Assembly: GCA_014729025.1 (NCBI GenBank)
Contig: WJKP01000055.1
Location: 1-40,385 of the forward strand
DNA length: 40,385 bases
Direction: 5' to 3'
Origin: Candidatus Buchananbacteria bacterium
GTDB lineage: Bacteria > Patescibacteriota > Patescibacteriia > CAIXNZ01
Below are positions 15,362 through 23,125 of this stretch, piece by piece; within the stretch, counting starts at the first letter, position 1, and every line of letters starts with the position of its first letter. Below the pieces are notes generated by a model. That model was not told the origin of the DNA. It saw nothing but the letters and a program-made list of their open reading frames with translations, and ran no database searches. Made by a program: the position numbers and the translations under genes.

Positions 15362-16367
15362 TGCCTTGATATTGTTTTTTATAATATTCCTGATAATCAC
15401 CTGATTTCACATTTTGCCACCATTGCCGGTTATTTTTATACCAATCAATTGTTTGGGCTAACCCTTGCTCTAAGCTGATTTGAGGTTGCCAACCCAACTC
15501 ATTTTTAGCTTTACTATAGTCCATGGCATAACGCAAATCATGTCCCGGACGATCTTCAATAAATTCAATCATCTCATCACCTTTATCCATTAATTTAAGG
15601 ATCTTTTTTGTTAATTCGATATTGGTTATTTCCCCATTACCACCCAAGCAATAAGTTTCGCCAATTTTACCTTTTTTAATAATAAAATCAACTCCACGAT
15701 TATGATCATCAACATAAATCCAGTCACGTATATTTTTACCGTCACCATACAACGGAACCCTTTTACCTTCAAGCAAATTAGTAATAAAAAGTGGAATCAT
15801 TTTTTCCGGAAAATGATAAGGTCCGTAATTATTGGAACAATTAGAAATGGTAACCGGCAAGCCATGGGTGTGATAATAAGCTCTCACCAAATGATCAGCG
15901 GCTGCCTTGGATGCTGAATATGGATTACGGGGATTATATGGCGATTTTTCTGTAAAAGCTTTGCCAGCCAAACTCAAGTCACCAAAGACTTCATCGGTAG
16001 AAATATGATGAAACCTGACACCTCCATTATTTTTAGCAGCATCCAATAAAGACAGAGCGCCTTCAACATTAGTTCGGACAAAATCCCTGGAAGACATCAA
16101 AGAACGATCAACGTGACTTTCAGCAGCAAAATGAACAATTAAATCAACCTTGTCACTGATCAATTCATTAACCAAATCAAAATCACAAATATCACCTTTA
16201 ATAAATTTATAATTCTGATTATTTTTAAGATCCTTTAAATTTTCCAGATTTCCGGCATAAGTCAGCTTATCCAAATTAACTATAAAATCATCCGGATAAT
16301 TTTTTAGCCAGTAATTTATAAAATTTGAGCCTATAAACCCGGCTCCGCCGGTAACTAATAGTTTCAT
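15354..16367 (-). CDS. rmlB: dTDP-glucose 4,6-dehydratase
   Basis: 337 residues, the usual length. Seen: GGAGFIGSNF at the NAD site, NLDKLTYAGNLENL, AAESHVDRS, STDEVFGD (residues 123-130, with the Thr-Asp-Glu catalytic set), Tyr150/Lys154 in YSASK, and SNNYGPYHFPEK. It converts dTDP-glucose to dTDP-4-keto-6-deoxyglucose in the rhamnose pathway. It is coupled by overlap to a VanZ-like gene rather than to the other rml genes, which sit in two separate units. Confidence 0.96.
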   Translation of the reverse strand: MKLLVTGGAGFIGSNFINYWLKNYPDDFIVNLDKLTYAGNLENLKDLKNNQNYKFIKGDICDFDLVNELISDKVDLIVHFAAESHVDRSLMSSRDFVRTNVEGALSLLDAAKNNGGVRFHHISTDEVFGDLSLAGKAFTEKSPYNPRNPYSASKAAADHLVRAYYHTHGLPVTISNCSNNYGPYHFPEKMIPLFITNLLEGKRVPLYGDGKNIRDWIYVDDHNRGVDFIIKKGKIGETYCLGGNGEITNIELTKKILKLMDKGDEMIEFIEDRPGHDLRYAMDYSKAKNELGWQPQISLEQGLAQTIDWYKNNRQWWQNVKSGDYQEYYKKQYQGNV

Positions 16368-16499
16368 ATTTTTTTATCTAAGCGCTTTGGGGGATTGGGC
16401 ATTGAATAAAATGCTCAAAGCTTATTGTTCATAGCCCAGAGCTCATTATTATGTTAAAATATAAGTATAACTTATCATAAAAATTTATTAAAATCAATT

Positions 16500-16976
16500 A
16501 TGAAAATTGCTATTCGCAAGGGATTTAGTTTTGGATTAACCTCAGCTGTGATTACCACTTTGGGAATTATAGTCGGGTTAAGCGCTTCCACACAATCAAA
16601 AGTAGCAGTAGTTGCCGGTATTTTATCAATCGCGATTGCTGATGCTTTTTCAGATGCTTTGGGCATTCATATTTCTGAAGAATCAGAATTAAATAAAGCC
16701 CCCAAAAACCAATGGCTAGCCGCTTTATCAGCTTTTTTAACAAAATTTATTTTTGCTTTAACTTTTATTTTACCGATTTTATTTTTAACCGATGAACAAG
16801 CCATTATTATCAGTCTAATCTGGGGACTGGGCCTTTTAACAATATTTTCATATTATTTGGCTAAAAAACAAAAAATCCAGCCCTGGAAAGCCATTGCTGA
16901 ACATGTTTTAATTGCCATTGCTGTAATTACCATAACTCAATTGGTCGGTCAATGGATTCGTCAATTTTTCATTTAA
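16500..16976 (+). CDS. VIT/CCC1-like membrane protein
   Basis: 158 residues with about four to five hydrophobic segments. The start GFSFGLTSAVITTLGIIVGL, followed by IADAFSDALGIHISEESE, resembles the first two helices of the VIT1/CCC1 family of Fe/Mn transporters (GLNDGLVST..., then AAGEYVSVSSQ). It is shorter than typical members (about 220 or more), lacking most of the cytosolic metal-binding region, so transport is uncertain. Its last 8 nt overlap the convergent gene at 16969. No ribosome site. Confidence 0.65.
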   Translation: MKIAIRKGFSFGLTSAVITTLGIIVGLSASTQSKVAVVAGILSIAIADAFSDALGIHISEESELNKAPKNQWLAALSAFLTKFIFALTFILPILFLTDEQAIIISLIWGLGLLTIFSYYLAKKQKIQPWKAIAEHVLIAIAVITITQLVGQWIRQFFI

Positions 16977-17424
16977 TTAAATTCAAATTATCATTAATTA
17001 TAATCGGCTGCATGCCCTTGATTTCTTCATAATAAGAAATTTTCCTTGGAATCGGGTTTAAAAGATAAATCGGCTTTTTCAACCAGCAAGCAATACCCAT
17101 TTCCATTAAAGTATTCCCGCCGATATAACCGGGAATATTATTTTTGTCATAATTTAAAACCAAGATACAATCAGCCTGATTAACTTTATCAAAATGCCAA
17201 ATAATAGCTTCGTTTTTTCTCTGCCAAACCCAATTATCATTATCACCTCTTTCAATCATGCTTTTACGAACTTGATAATATTCTTCAACTGAAATAAAAT
17301 CACCCACCTCATTTTTCACTTGATGCGGTGGAATTAAAACTTGATGGCCAATAGCTTCAAGTTTTTCTTTTACCGCAATAATCTGCGGCCAAAATTTAAT
17401 TGATGCGCAAATAGTGATAATCAT
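16969..17424 (-). CDS. Nucleoside 2-deoxyribosyltransferase-like protein
   Basis: 151 residues from ATG 17424; a TTG at 17439 would extend it into the preceding gene. The pattern IITICASIKFW near the N-terminus, then QADCILVLNYD, then GNTLMEMGIACWLKKPIYLL matches the flavodoxin-like fold of nucleoside 2-deoxyribosyltransferases and DUF4406-type relatives, in which the Glu of the last motif is catalytic. Substrate unknown. It begins 1 nt after the nitroreductase stop, in the same leftward unit. Confidence 0.65.
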   Translation of the reverse strand: MIITICASIKFWPQIIAVKEKLEAIGHQVLIPPHQVKNEVGDFISVEEYYQVRKSMIERGDNDNWVWQRKNEAIIWHFDKVNQADCILVLNYDKNNIPGYIGGNTLMEMGIACWLKKPIYLLNPIPRKISYYEEIKGMQPIIINDNLNLIK

Positions 17425-17425
17425 C

Positions 17426-17944
17426 TTATCGATATTCAATTAAATCATTATTGTCTCTTAAAATTTTATTTTCCAATTTTTCATTAGGATCAGGATAACC
17501 AATCAATAACATGCAGATTGGCATGTTATTTTCTGGTATAGAAAATAAATCTTGAATTTCTTTTGCCCGTAAAGAATCATCTGGGTTGTAAGCTGACAAA
17601 TAAACGCTACCTAAACCCAAAGCATGAATAGCCAAAGCCATGTTTTGAGCAGCAATAACACCATCTTCAACAAATCTAGATGGCGATTTGTCTTTATCCA
17701 CACAAATTAATAATATAAAATCACAGGACAAAACTATTGGTTTATTCTCTTCATAACCCGTTTCAGCAAATTTTCCTTTTAATTTTTTATCTCTAATAAT
17801 ATAAAACTGCCAAGGCTGACAATCATGAGAAGAAGGCGCACATTTGCCTGTCTCAATAATTTTGCCAATTAAATCATCAGGAACTTCTTTGGCTAAAAAT
17901 TTTCGCTTTGATCTCCTTGATTTTATGCATTCAAATGTTTCCAT
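17426..17944 (-). CDS. Nitroreductase-family FMN oxidoreductase
   Basis: 172 residues. Seen: the N-terminal SRRSKRKF motif, the FMN-binding CAPSSHDCQPWQFYII (about residues 35-50), GVIAAQNMALAIHALGLGSVYL (about 94-115), and LLIGYPDP near the end. These are standard for the family, which reduces nitro compounds, quinones or flavins with NAD(P)H as a dimer. The true substrate cannot be told. It lies 26 nt after the ArfB-like gene and 1 nt before the deoxyribosyltransferase-like gene, in a mixed housekeeping unit. Confidence 0.92.
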   Translation of the reverse strand: METFECIKSRRSKRKFLAKEVPDDLIGKIIETGKCAPSSHDCQPWQFYIIRDKKLKGKFAETGYEENKPIVLSCDFILLICVDKDKSPSRFVEDGVIAAQNMALAIHALGLGSVYLSAYNPDDSLRAKEIQDLFSIPENNMPICMLLIGYPDPNEKLENKILRDNNDLIEYR

Positions 17945-17970
17945 AGATTAATATATTGGTAATTAAGGCT

Positions 17971-18375
17971 TTAAATTTCTATTTTTTTTCTTAATCGCTT
18001 TTTTTCTGAAATCTTTTTCTTTTGCCGGATTCTTTTTTCTTTATCTATTTTACTGGGCTTAGTCGGGATGCGTTTTTTTTGCGGCTGCAAAGCCTGATTA
18101 ACCAAATTATTTAACTTTGTAATTGCTTCTTTCCGATTCTGAGCTTGAGAACGTTGAGCTTGAGCTGAGATAACCAATTCGCCTTTTTCATTAATCCGAT
18201 TATAAAGTTTATGCAAAATCTTATATTTTTGCTCGGACGTTAAAATTGGCGAATTATAAACATCCCATTTTAATGTTACTTTTGTGCTGGTTTTATTCAA
18301 ATATTGTCCGCCCTTTCCCCTACTGCGAGAAAAAGTTATTAATAACTCGTTTTCCGGCACCTTAAACTCAGGCAT
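17971..18375 (-). CDS. arfB: ArfB/ICT1-type peptidyl-tRNA hydrolase
   Basis: 134 residues from ATG 18375; longer starts would overlap the HIT gene. The class-I release-factor motif SRSRGKGGQYLNKT carries Gly-Gly-Gln at residues 22-24. The C-terminus is a lysine/arginine-rich tail (repeated KKR/RLRKK) as in ArfB/YaeJ, which inserts the tail into the mRNA channel of stalled ribosomes and hydrolyses the peptidyl-tRNA. The name follows this pattern of catalytic domain plus basic tail with no codon-recognition domain. It lies 19 nt after the HIT gene. Confidence 0.9.
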   Translation of the reverse strand: MPEFKVPENELLITFSRSRGKGGQYLNKTSTKVTLKWDVYNSPILTSEQKYKILHKLYNRINEKGELVISAQAQRSQAQNRKEAITKLNNLVNQALQPQKKRIPTKPSKIDKEKRIRQKKKISEKKRLRKKIEI

Positions 18376-18394
18376 AAATTTATTTAAAAATAGT

Positions 18395-18811
18395 TTAAGC
18401 CAATTGATTTTTAATTTTTTCTGCAACTTCTTCGGCTTCACCTTCTCCATATTGTTTGCCCGGCCATTGTGTCAAGCCGTCACCTGATTTTCTTGGAATA
18501 ATATGCCAATGCAAATGAGGAATAACCTGCCCGGCAATTCGACCATTATTTAATTTCAGATTAAAAGCATCATATTCGTCAAAAGCCAAAATAATACCAG
18601 CGGCAACTTTACGAGTAACCAAAATCATTTCTTGTAAAATTTCGTCGTCAGCTGCCAATAAATCATTGTAATGTTTTTTAGGTGTAATTAAAATATGTCC
18701 AGGATTAACAGGGTTGATATCCAAAAAAGCAATCACATTTTCCGATTCATAAACTTTATGCGCTGATTCTTCACCAGCCGCTATTTTACAAAATAAATCG
18801 TCATTAGGCAT
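18395..18811 (-). CDS. HIT-family nucleotide hydrolase/transferase
   Basis: 138 residues, typical of HINT-like proteins. The histidine triad HLHWH (His99, His101, His103) followed by IIPR is present, with GHILITPKKHYNDL and FNLKLNNGRIAGQVIPH. Such enzymes cleave adenosine phosphoramidates or related nucleotides. It is co-directional with the RmlC-like gene upstream (22-nt gap) and the arfB-like gene downstream. Exact substrate unknown. Confidence 0.95.
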   Translation of the reverse strand: MPNDDLFCKIAAGEESAHKVYESENVIAFLDINPVNPGHILITPKKHYNDLLAADDEILQEMILVTRKVAAGIILAFDEYDAFNLKLNNGRIAGQVIPHLHWHIIPRKSGDGLTQWPGKQYGEGEAEEVAEKIKNQLA

Positions 18812-18833
18812 AATTTTTTTATTTAATAATTAA

Positions 18834-19286
18834 TTAATCTATTTTAAACGGTGAATTTTGATCATGTTCCCATCTGATTTCATCAACTTCTGATTTTTTA
18901 AATTCACCGGCATAAAGTTTGTCGGGTAAATTAATAGAATAAGCCGGCTTTTCAGAAATACATTTATAACCATGAACAACACCTGGCGGCACCAAAACAG
19001 CAACTGGATTTTTTTCACCCACTTCAACAATCTGATTTTGACCATAAGTTTCAGAAGTTTCACGATTATCCCATAAATATAAAGCAAAATCACCAGGCCC
19101 GACAAACACAAAAAAATCAGTTTGTTCTTTATGCTCATGCGGACCACGACTAACACCGGGTTTGGTCACAGAAACATAGCTCATGACAGGCTGATAATCC
19201 ATTTCATCATTACGATAAACTTCTGTTAACCAGCCTCTTTCATCTTCAAACTTGTTTAGATTTTTAATAATAACATCTTTAATCAT
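18834..19286 (-). CDS. dTDP-4-dehydrorhamnose 3,5-epimerase-like cupin
   Basis: 150 residues (classical RmlC is about 180). Seen: the opening FEDERGWLTEVYR, the GVSRGPHEHKEQTD histidine loop, VPPGVVHGYKCIS and the C-terminal DEIRWEHD, all RmlC-like. The loop differs from the canonical VLRGLHYQ, so it could be a related sugar 3-epimerase or isomerase. As rmlA, rmlB and rmlD are in the window and no other RmlC is seen, it most likely fills that step. It starts 2 nt after the upstream membrane protein gene, so the operon links it with envelope proteins. Confidence 0.78.
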   Translation of the reverse strand: MIKDVIIKNLNKFEDERGWLTEVYRNDEMDYQPVMSYVSVTKPGVSRGPHEHKEQTDFFVFVGPGDFALYLWDNRETSETYGQNQIVEVGEKNPVAVLVPPGVVHGYKCISEKPAYSINLPDKLYAGEFKKSEVDEIRWEHDQNSPFKID

Positions 19287-19288
19287 AT

Positions 19289-19663
19289 TTAACGTCCTTT
19301 AAAAATTAAAATAATAAAAAAGAAACAAATTATAAAACCGGATAAGCCGATTAAAACACTTAAATAACCAAGCTGACTGGTTAAATAAATTAAAACAAAA
19401 CCAATTAAAATTGCCAAGAAAAATATTGTTAAATAATCATAAAATTTCAGTTTATTTTCTTTAAGTGGCAAAGGACTATATAAAGCAGTAATAATTCCTA
19501 ATAAAATTAAAACCAATAAATATAAATCCAAGTCAATATAATTAAGAATAATCTTAGGCTTAAGTAATTCTAAAAAAGAAAAAAATATAAATAAAATAAA
19601 AAGTGTTATAAACAAATCCCTGGTAATAATTAAAACTTTTTCTTTATTTAATTTCATTTTCAT
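19289..19663 (-). CDS. Small four-helix membrane protein, 124 aa
   Basis: A basic start (MKMKLNKEK) is followed by about four hydrophobic segments (residues ~12-32, 43-62, 76-95 and 98-120). No family recognised. Its first 20 nt overlap the end of the 462-residue exported protein gene, and its stop is 2 nt before the RmlC-like start, so all appear co-translated. It may be a partner of the neighbouring GT-C-like enzyme or exported protein. Confidence 0.75.
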   Translation of the reverse strand: MKMKLNKEKVLIITRDLFITLFILFIFFSFLELLKPKIILNYIDLDLYLLVLILLGIITALYSPLPLKENKLKFYDYLTIFFLAILIGFVLIYLTSQLGYLSVLIGLSGFIICFFFIILIFKGR

Positions 19664-21032
19664 AATATCTTAAATATTTTTTAAAATTCGTTATTAGGCT
19701 TTCCTGCCAAATCGGTTTTCTTGACAAAGTTATCTTTAAATTTTCAAGTAAAACTCCCTGAGCTGAAGAACTTAAACCCGGTATAGAAATTATAAATCGT
19801 AATTTACCATTATTAAAATCTTTATCATGCAAATCAAAACTGACATTATTAATTTTAAAATCATTTTTGTTTAAAGGCAAGTTATATTGAGTTATGACAT
19901 AATTTATATTTTCCTTATCCAAATCAGTTGTCTTATATAAAGTTTTAAATAAAGGATTGAAATATTGCTCTTGCGAAAAAGCAAAAAGCCCTTCACCGGT
20001 AATCTGTAAATTGCCTTTGGGAATTATAACTTCTTTTGGGCCAGGCTCCAAATCAAGATTATGCTGTTGCCAAATTTCTGCAATTTCAAGATTCTTTTCA
20101 TTAATTTTTATTGTTTGCAAACCAGCATTATTAGTAGCTAAAAAAGTTAAATTATTGCTTTCAGTTATTAACTGTGCTGGACTGAGCAAATCAAAACCAT
20201 TAATAAAACTTAAATATTGCTGTTTTGTCTTAATACTTTTTGTCTGGACAAAATTATTAGTGGATAAAGCTAGTTTATAATAATCAGTCGGTAAATTTTG
20301 CAAGCTGGCTATAATTTTATTGTTATCCGGTGGAAAAATAGCGATATTATTATCCAAATTATCATAAACATACAAATTAGTATTTTCAGAATTAATCTCA
20401 ATTTCCTCACTGGCCAAATCAAACTCAAAATATAAATCCTCATTTTGAATATAAGTAAAAATTTCATACCCGCCGTCTAAACCTTTATTTAATTCTAACA
20501 ATTTTTCACTTGGCTGATAATTATCCATTTTATAATCATAATCAAAATTATAATTATAAGCAGCAATCTCTTTGACCGGCGGCAAGTCACTCAAAAACTG
20601 TCCAATTGAATTAAATTTGCGATCTCTTTGAAATAAAAACAAATTATCTTTTTCCAATTTAGGCCAAGTCAATTGATTAATAATTTTATTATCCAAAGGT
20701 TGCAAATCCCAATTATACTCGCCTATTTGAGGCCCGACTTCAATTAAATTATTGGAAAAATTTTTATAAGTAAATTCTAAATTGATTTTAGCAAAATCAC
20801 GCGGTAAATATACATCAAAATAAACAGGTTCTTGCTCTATATACGCCGAATCAAAAATTTTGACTCTTTCTTGCGGCATTAATAAAGAAACAAAAGGAGT
20901 AAATTTTTTAAAATCCGTTTTAAATGATAGTTTACCACTTAAAGCAAAATCTTTAGCCAGTAAAAATAAGATTAAAACCACGGCTGCAATAATTATGCCT
21001 AACCTGATTAATTTTAAATTATTCTTGTTCAT
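19644..21032 (-). CDS. Single-anchor exported protein, 462 aa, unknown function
   Basis: One N-terminal membrane segment (about residues 8-26) is followed by a ~430-residue exterior part with alternating polar/hydrophobic beta-strand patterns and many Asn, Asp and Tyr residues. Phrases such as VYFDVYLPRDF and LRFIISIPGLSSS suggest beta-sandwich domains. There are no cysteines to speak of and no enzymatic motif that I recognise. It overlaps the GT-C-like gene upstream by 14 nt and the 124-residue membrane gene downstream by 20 nt. This three-gene chain suggests an envelope complex linked to glycan transfer. Confidence 0.78.
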   Translation of the reverse strand: MNKNNLKLIRLGIIIAAVVLILFLLAKDFALSGKLSFKTDFKKFTPFVSLLMPQERVKIFDSAYIEQEPVYFDVYLPRDFAKINLEFTYKNFSNNLIEVGPQIGEYNWDLQPLDNKIINQLTWPKLEKDNLFLFQRDRKFNSIGQFLSDLPPVKEIAAYNYNFDYDYKMDNYQPSEKLLELNKGLDGGYEIFTYIQNEDLYFEFDLASEEIEINSENTNLYVYDNLDNNIAIFPPDNNKIIASLQNLPTDYYKLALSTNNFVQTKSIKTKQQYLSFINGFDLLSPAQLITESNNLTFLATNNAGLQTIKINEKNLEIAEIWQQHNLDLEPGPKEVIIPKGNLQITGEGLFAFSQEQYFNPLFKTLYKTTDLDKENINYVITQYNLPLNKNDFKINNVSFDLHDKDFNNGKLRFIISIPGLSSSAQGVLLENLKITLSRKPIWQESLITNFKKYLRYYENEIK

Positions 21033-22683
21033 ATTCTGTAAATTTAATTTTATATAATGTTTCTGTTTGATTAATTTTAACCGGTTGCATTAATTCAAAA
21101 CCATAATAATCATATAAATTATAATTAAATTCATCAATATATTCCTGTCCTTCAAAAGCATAATAATACAAGGGCACATCAGCTTTTAATAAATCAGCCC
21201 AATATCCGGCTTCGTCAAAACTCCATTTGGCAATAACTTTTCTTTGCGGAAAAAATATTTTATCGCTTCTTTGGCTGATAATGACTGCTTCTGGCTCTGT
21301 CAATTCAACGATTTTTTGATTACTTTGATTATAATCTTTAATATGCTGTTTTATATTTAAAAGATTATCATTGCCGCTTAAATAAACAACATTAACCGTA
21401 AAAGCAATAAAACAAAAAGCTAAAAAAGTACTTAGAGCAATTTTAAATTTTTTACTTTTTCCGCCTCTGGCGGTAAATAAACCTATTAAATGCAAATAAA
21501 AAATAGCAATCAAGGGCAAACATAAAATATAAATCGGTAAAAAATAACGAACATAAGAAAGACCGATTTTATTTAATTGCAAAGTCATTTGATCCTCAAA
21601 AATCCAGCTGCCATAATAAATAGCCAGATAAACCGATAAACAAAAAGTGATTAGTAAATAAACACCCTTGGCTTGTTTATGAAAATTTTTAATTAAGACA
21701 AACAGACCGATTACTGACGGAATAAACAGCCACCAAAATAATTGAATAAAATACTGATTAATATTATGAATAATTGCGCCGGCTGAAAAACCAAACGGCA
21801 AAATTAAAAATTTTATAAAATTATATATTGCTGATTGGTTGGCAGTTTGAAATTCCGGTGGCAATTGAGAAACAAGGCCATTGCCTTGCTCCAATTGTAA
21901 ATAACCAAATGACAAATAATCACCATAAGTAATTTGATTATAATAAAAAATCGGTAAAAACACCAAACAATTAACGGCTATAAAAATTAAAATATAATAC
22001 CATTTTAATTTACACCGATAAACTATAGCTAAAAATAAAATTACACCCAAAACCCAAACAAACTCATTGGTTCTGATAATTAAAGCCAAGGCAATAAAAA
22101 AAGAACCCAAAATCAGCCATAAAGTATTTTTTTTCTGATTTTTATTTAAATTTAATAAACAATAAAAACCAATCAGTAAAAAACTAAAAAAACTAATATT
22201 AGGCAGCATGCTTAAACTGGCATAATACCACCAGGCCGGATTAATAAAAAATAAAAGCGCGCTTAAAAAAGCAATATTAGATTTGAAAATTTTTAATAAA
22301 ATTTTATAAAAAAATAAACCGGAAATAACTGCCAGTAATGGAGTTAAAAATAAAATTAATTTGGTACCGATTATTTTACCGATTAAACCATAAATCAAAA
22401 GCATGCCTAAAAAAGAACCCGGCACCAAATTATTCTGATAAACATTAAAACTGCGCGGTTTAATTAAATTCGAGCCAATCTCATTCAAAGGTTCATAAAA
22501 AGAAAAATTACTATTATCAATATAGTTAGTAATAAAAAAATAATTAGCGGTTTCATCAGGCCAAGTAAAACGAGTCAACTCATTATCAAATATTAAAAAA
22601 GAATAGACAAAAAAGAAAATCACGCCTAAAATAATTAAAACTCCAAATTGGAATTTTTTATCATTTTTAAGTTTATCTAACAT
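21019..22683 (-). CDS. Polytopic GT-C/GT39-like glycosyltransferase
   Basis: 554 residues with about ten to twelve hydrophobic segments. After the first helix comes NELTRFTWPDETANYFF, the acidic exterior loop typical of GT-C (ArnT/PMT-like) enzymes, whose Asp-Glu helps use lipid-linked sugars. The C-terminal ~130 residues form a soluble extracytoplasmic part. Such enzymes transfer sugars from polyprenyl-phosphate donors to lipids or proteins on the outer face. First gene of a chain overlapping the next by 14 nt. Family probable; donor and acceptor unknown. Confidence 0.75.
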   Translation of the reverse strand: MLDKLKNDKKFQFGVLIILGVIFFFVYSFLIFDNELTRFTWPDETANYFFITNYIDNSNFSFYEPLNEIGSNLIKPRSFNVYQNNLVPGSFLGMLLIYGLIGKIIGTKLILFLTPLLAVISGLFFYKILLKIFKSNIAFLSALLFFINPAWWYYASLSMLPNISFFSFLLIGFYCLLNLNKNQKKNTLWLILGSFFIALALIIRTNEFVWVLGVILFLAIVYRCKLKWYYILIFIAVNCLVFLPIFYYNQITYGDYLSFGYLQLEQGNGLVSQLPPEFQTANQSAIYNFIKFLILPFGFSAGAIIHNINQYFIQLFWWLFIPSVIGLFVLIKNFHKQAKGVYLLITFCLSVYLAIYYGSWIFEDQMTLQLNKIGLSYVRYFLPIYILCLPLIAIFYLHLIGLFTARGGKSKKFKIALSTFLAFCFIAFTVNVVYLSGNDNLLNIKQHIKDYNQSNQKIVELTEPEAVIISQRSDKIFFPQRKVIAKWSFDEAGYWADLLKADVPLYYYAFEGQEYIDEFNYNLYDYYGFELMQPVKINQTETLYKIKFTEYEQE

Positions 22684-22725
22684 AATATTATTTATTTTAG
22701 CAAAATAATTTGTTTTTTAAAATAC

Positions 22726-22754
22726 TTGACAAAAACCCCATAAAATGTTATTAT
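22726..22754 (+). promoter_or_regulatory. Promoter of the 88-aa protein gene
   Basis: TTGACA (22726-22731), a 17-nt spacer and TATTAT (22749-22754), with TG at 22746-22747. Only ~30 nt separate it from the start codon, leaving a short leader with a strong ribosome site. Confidence 0.8.
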
Positions 22755-22783
22755 TTAGCATCAATTCAAAAGGAGGAATTCAG

Positions 22784-23050
22784 ATGATCAAAGTAAGATT
22801 AACTTATGTATGTCAGACTGCTAATTTCATCGCAACAAAAGAGATCAAACTTCCTTTTATACAAGAGGGCATGCAAATTTCGCAAATTTTTAATAGCGTA
22901 GTTGCTGATAATAATGAAGGTGAAATTTTTACCATTGTCAAAATCCGCTATCTTTTGCAAGAAAATAGCTATATTGCTTTTATAAAAAAAGCTTCTTATA
23001 GCCCCTATGATCGCGCTTCCTTTACGGAAGCAGGCTGGCAAACAAAATAA
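22784..23050 (+). CDS. Small unknown protein, 88 aa
   Basis: The start at 22784 follows AAGGAGG at ideal spacing. An upstream in-frame ATG (22745) lies within the -10 box and cannot be used. The product begins MIKVRLTYVCQTANF and has mixed alpha/beta character: a beta-rich start, LPFIQEGMQISQIFN, and a C-terminal aromatic/basic part. No signal, membrane segment or known motif. Own promoter, strong ribosome site and terminator imply a well-expressed monocistronic gene. Confidence 0.7.
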   Translation: MIKVRLTYVCQTANFIATKEIKLPFIQEGMQISQIFNSVVADNNEGEIFTIVKIRYLLQENSYIAFIKKASYSPYDRASFTEAGWQTK

Positions 23051-23067
23051 TCAGCCAAAGTATAATT

Positions 23068-23099
23068 AAGGCTCGTCTTTTGCGGACGGGCTTTTTTTA
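23068..23099 (+). terminator. Terminator of the 88-aa protein gene
   Basis: Stem GCTCGTC (23071-23077) / GACGGGC (23085-23091), with one G-T pair and a run of seven T. Confidence 0.85.
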
Positions 23100-23125
23100 T
23101 TTAATAAATATGCTAAAATTAAAAT

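Noticed and set aside
18839-19156. 105-codon minus-strand frame inside the RmlC-like gene
   Set aside because: Alternative-frame shadow; its codons give a hydrophobic jumble while the RmlC frame has family motifs.
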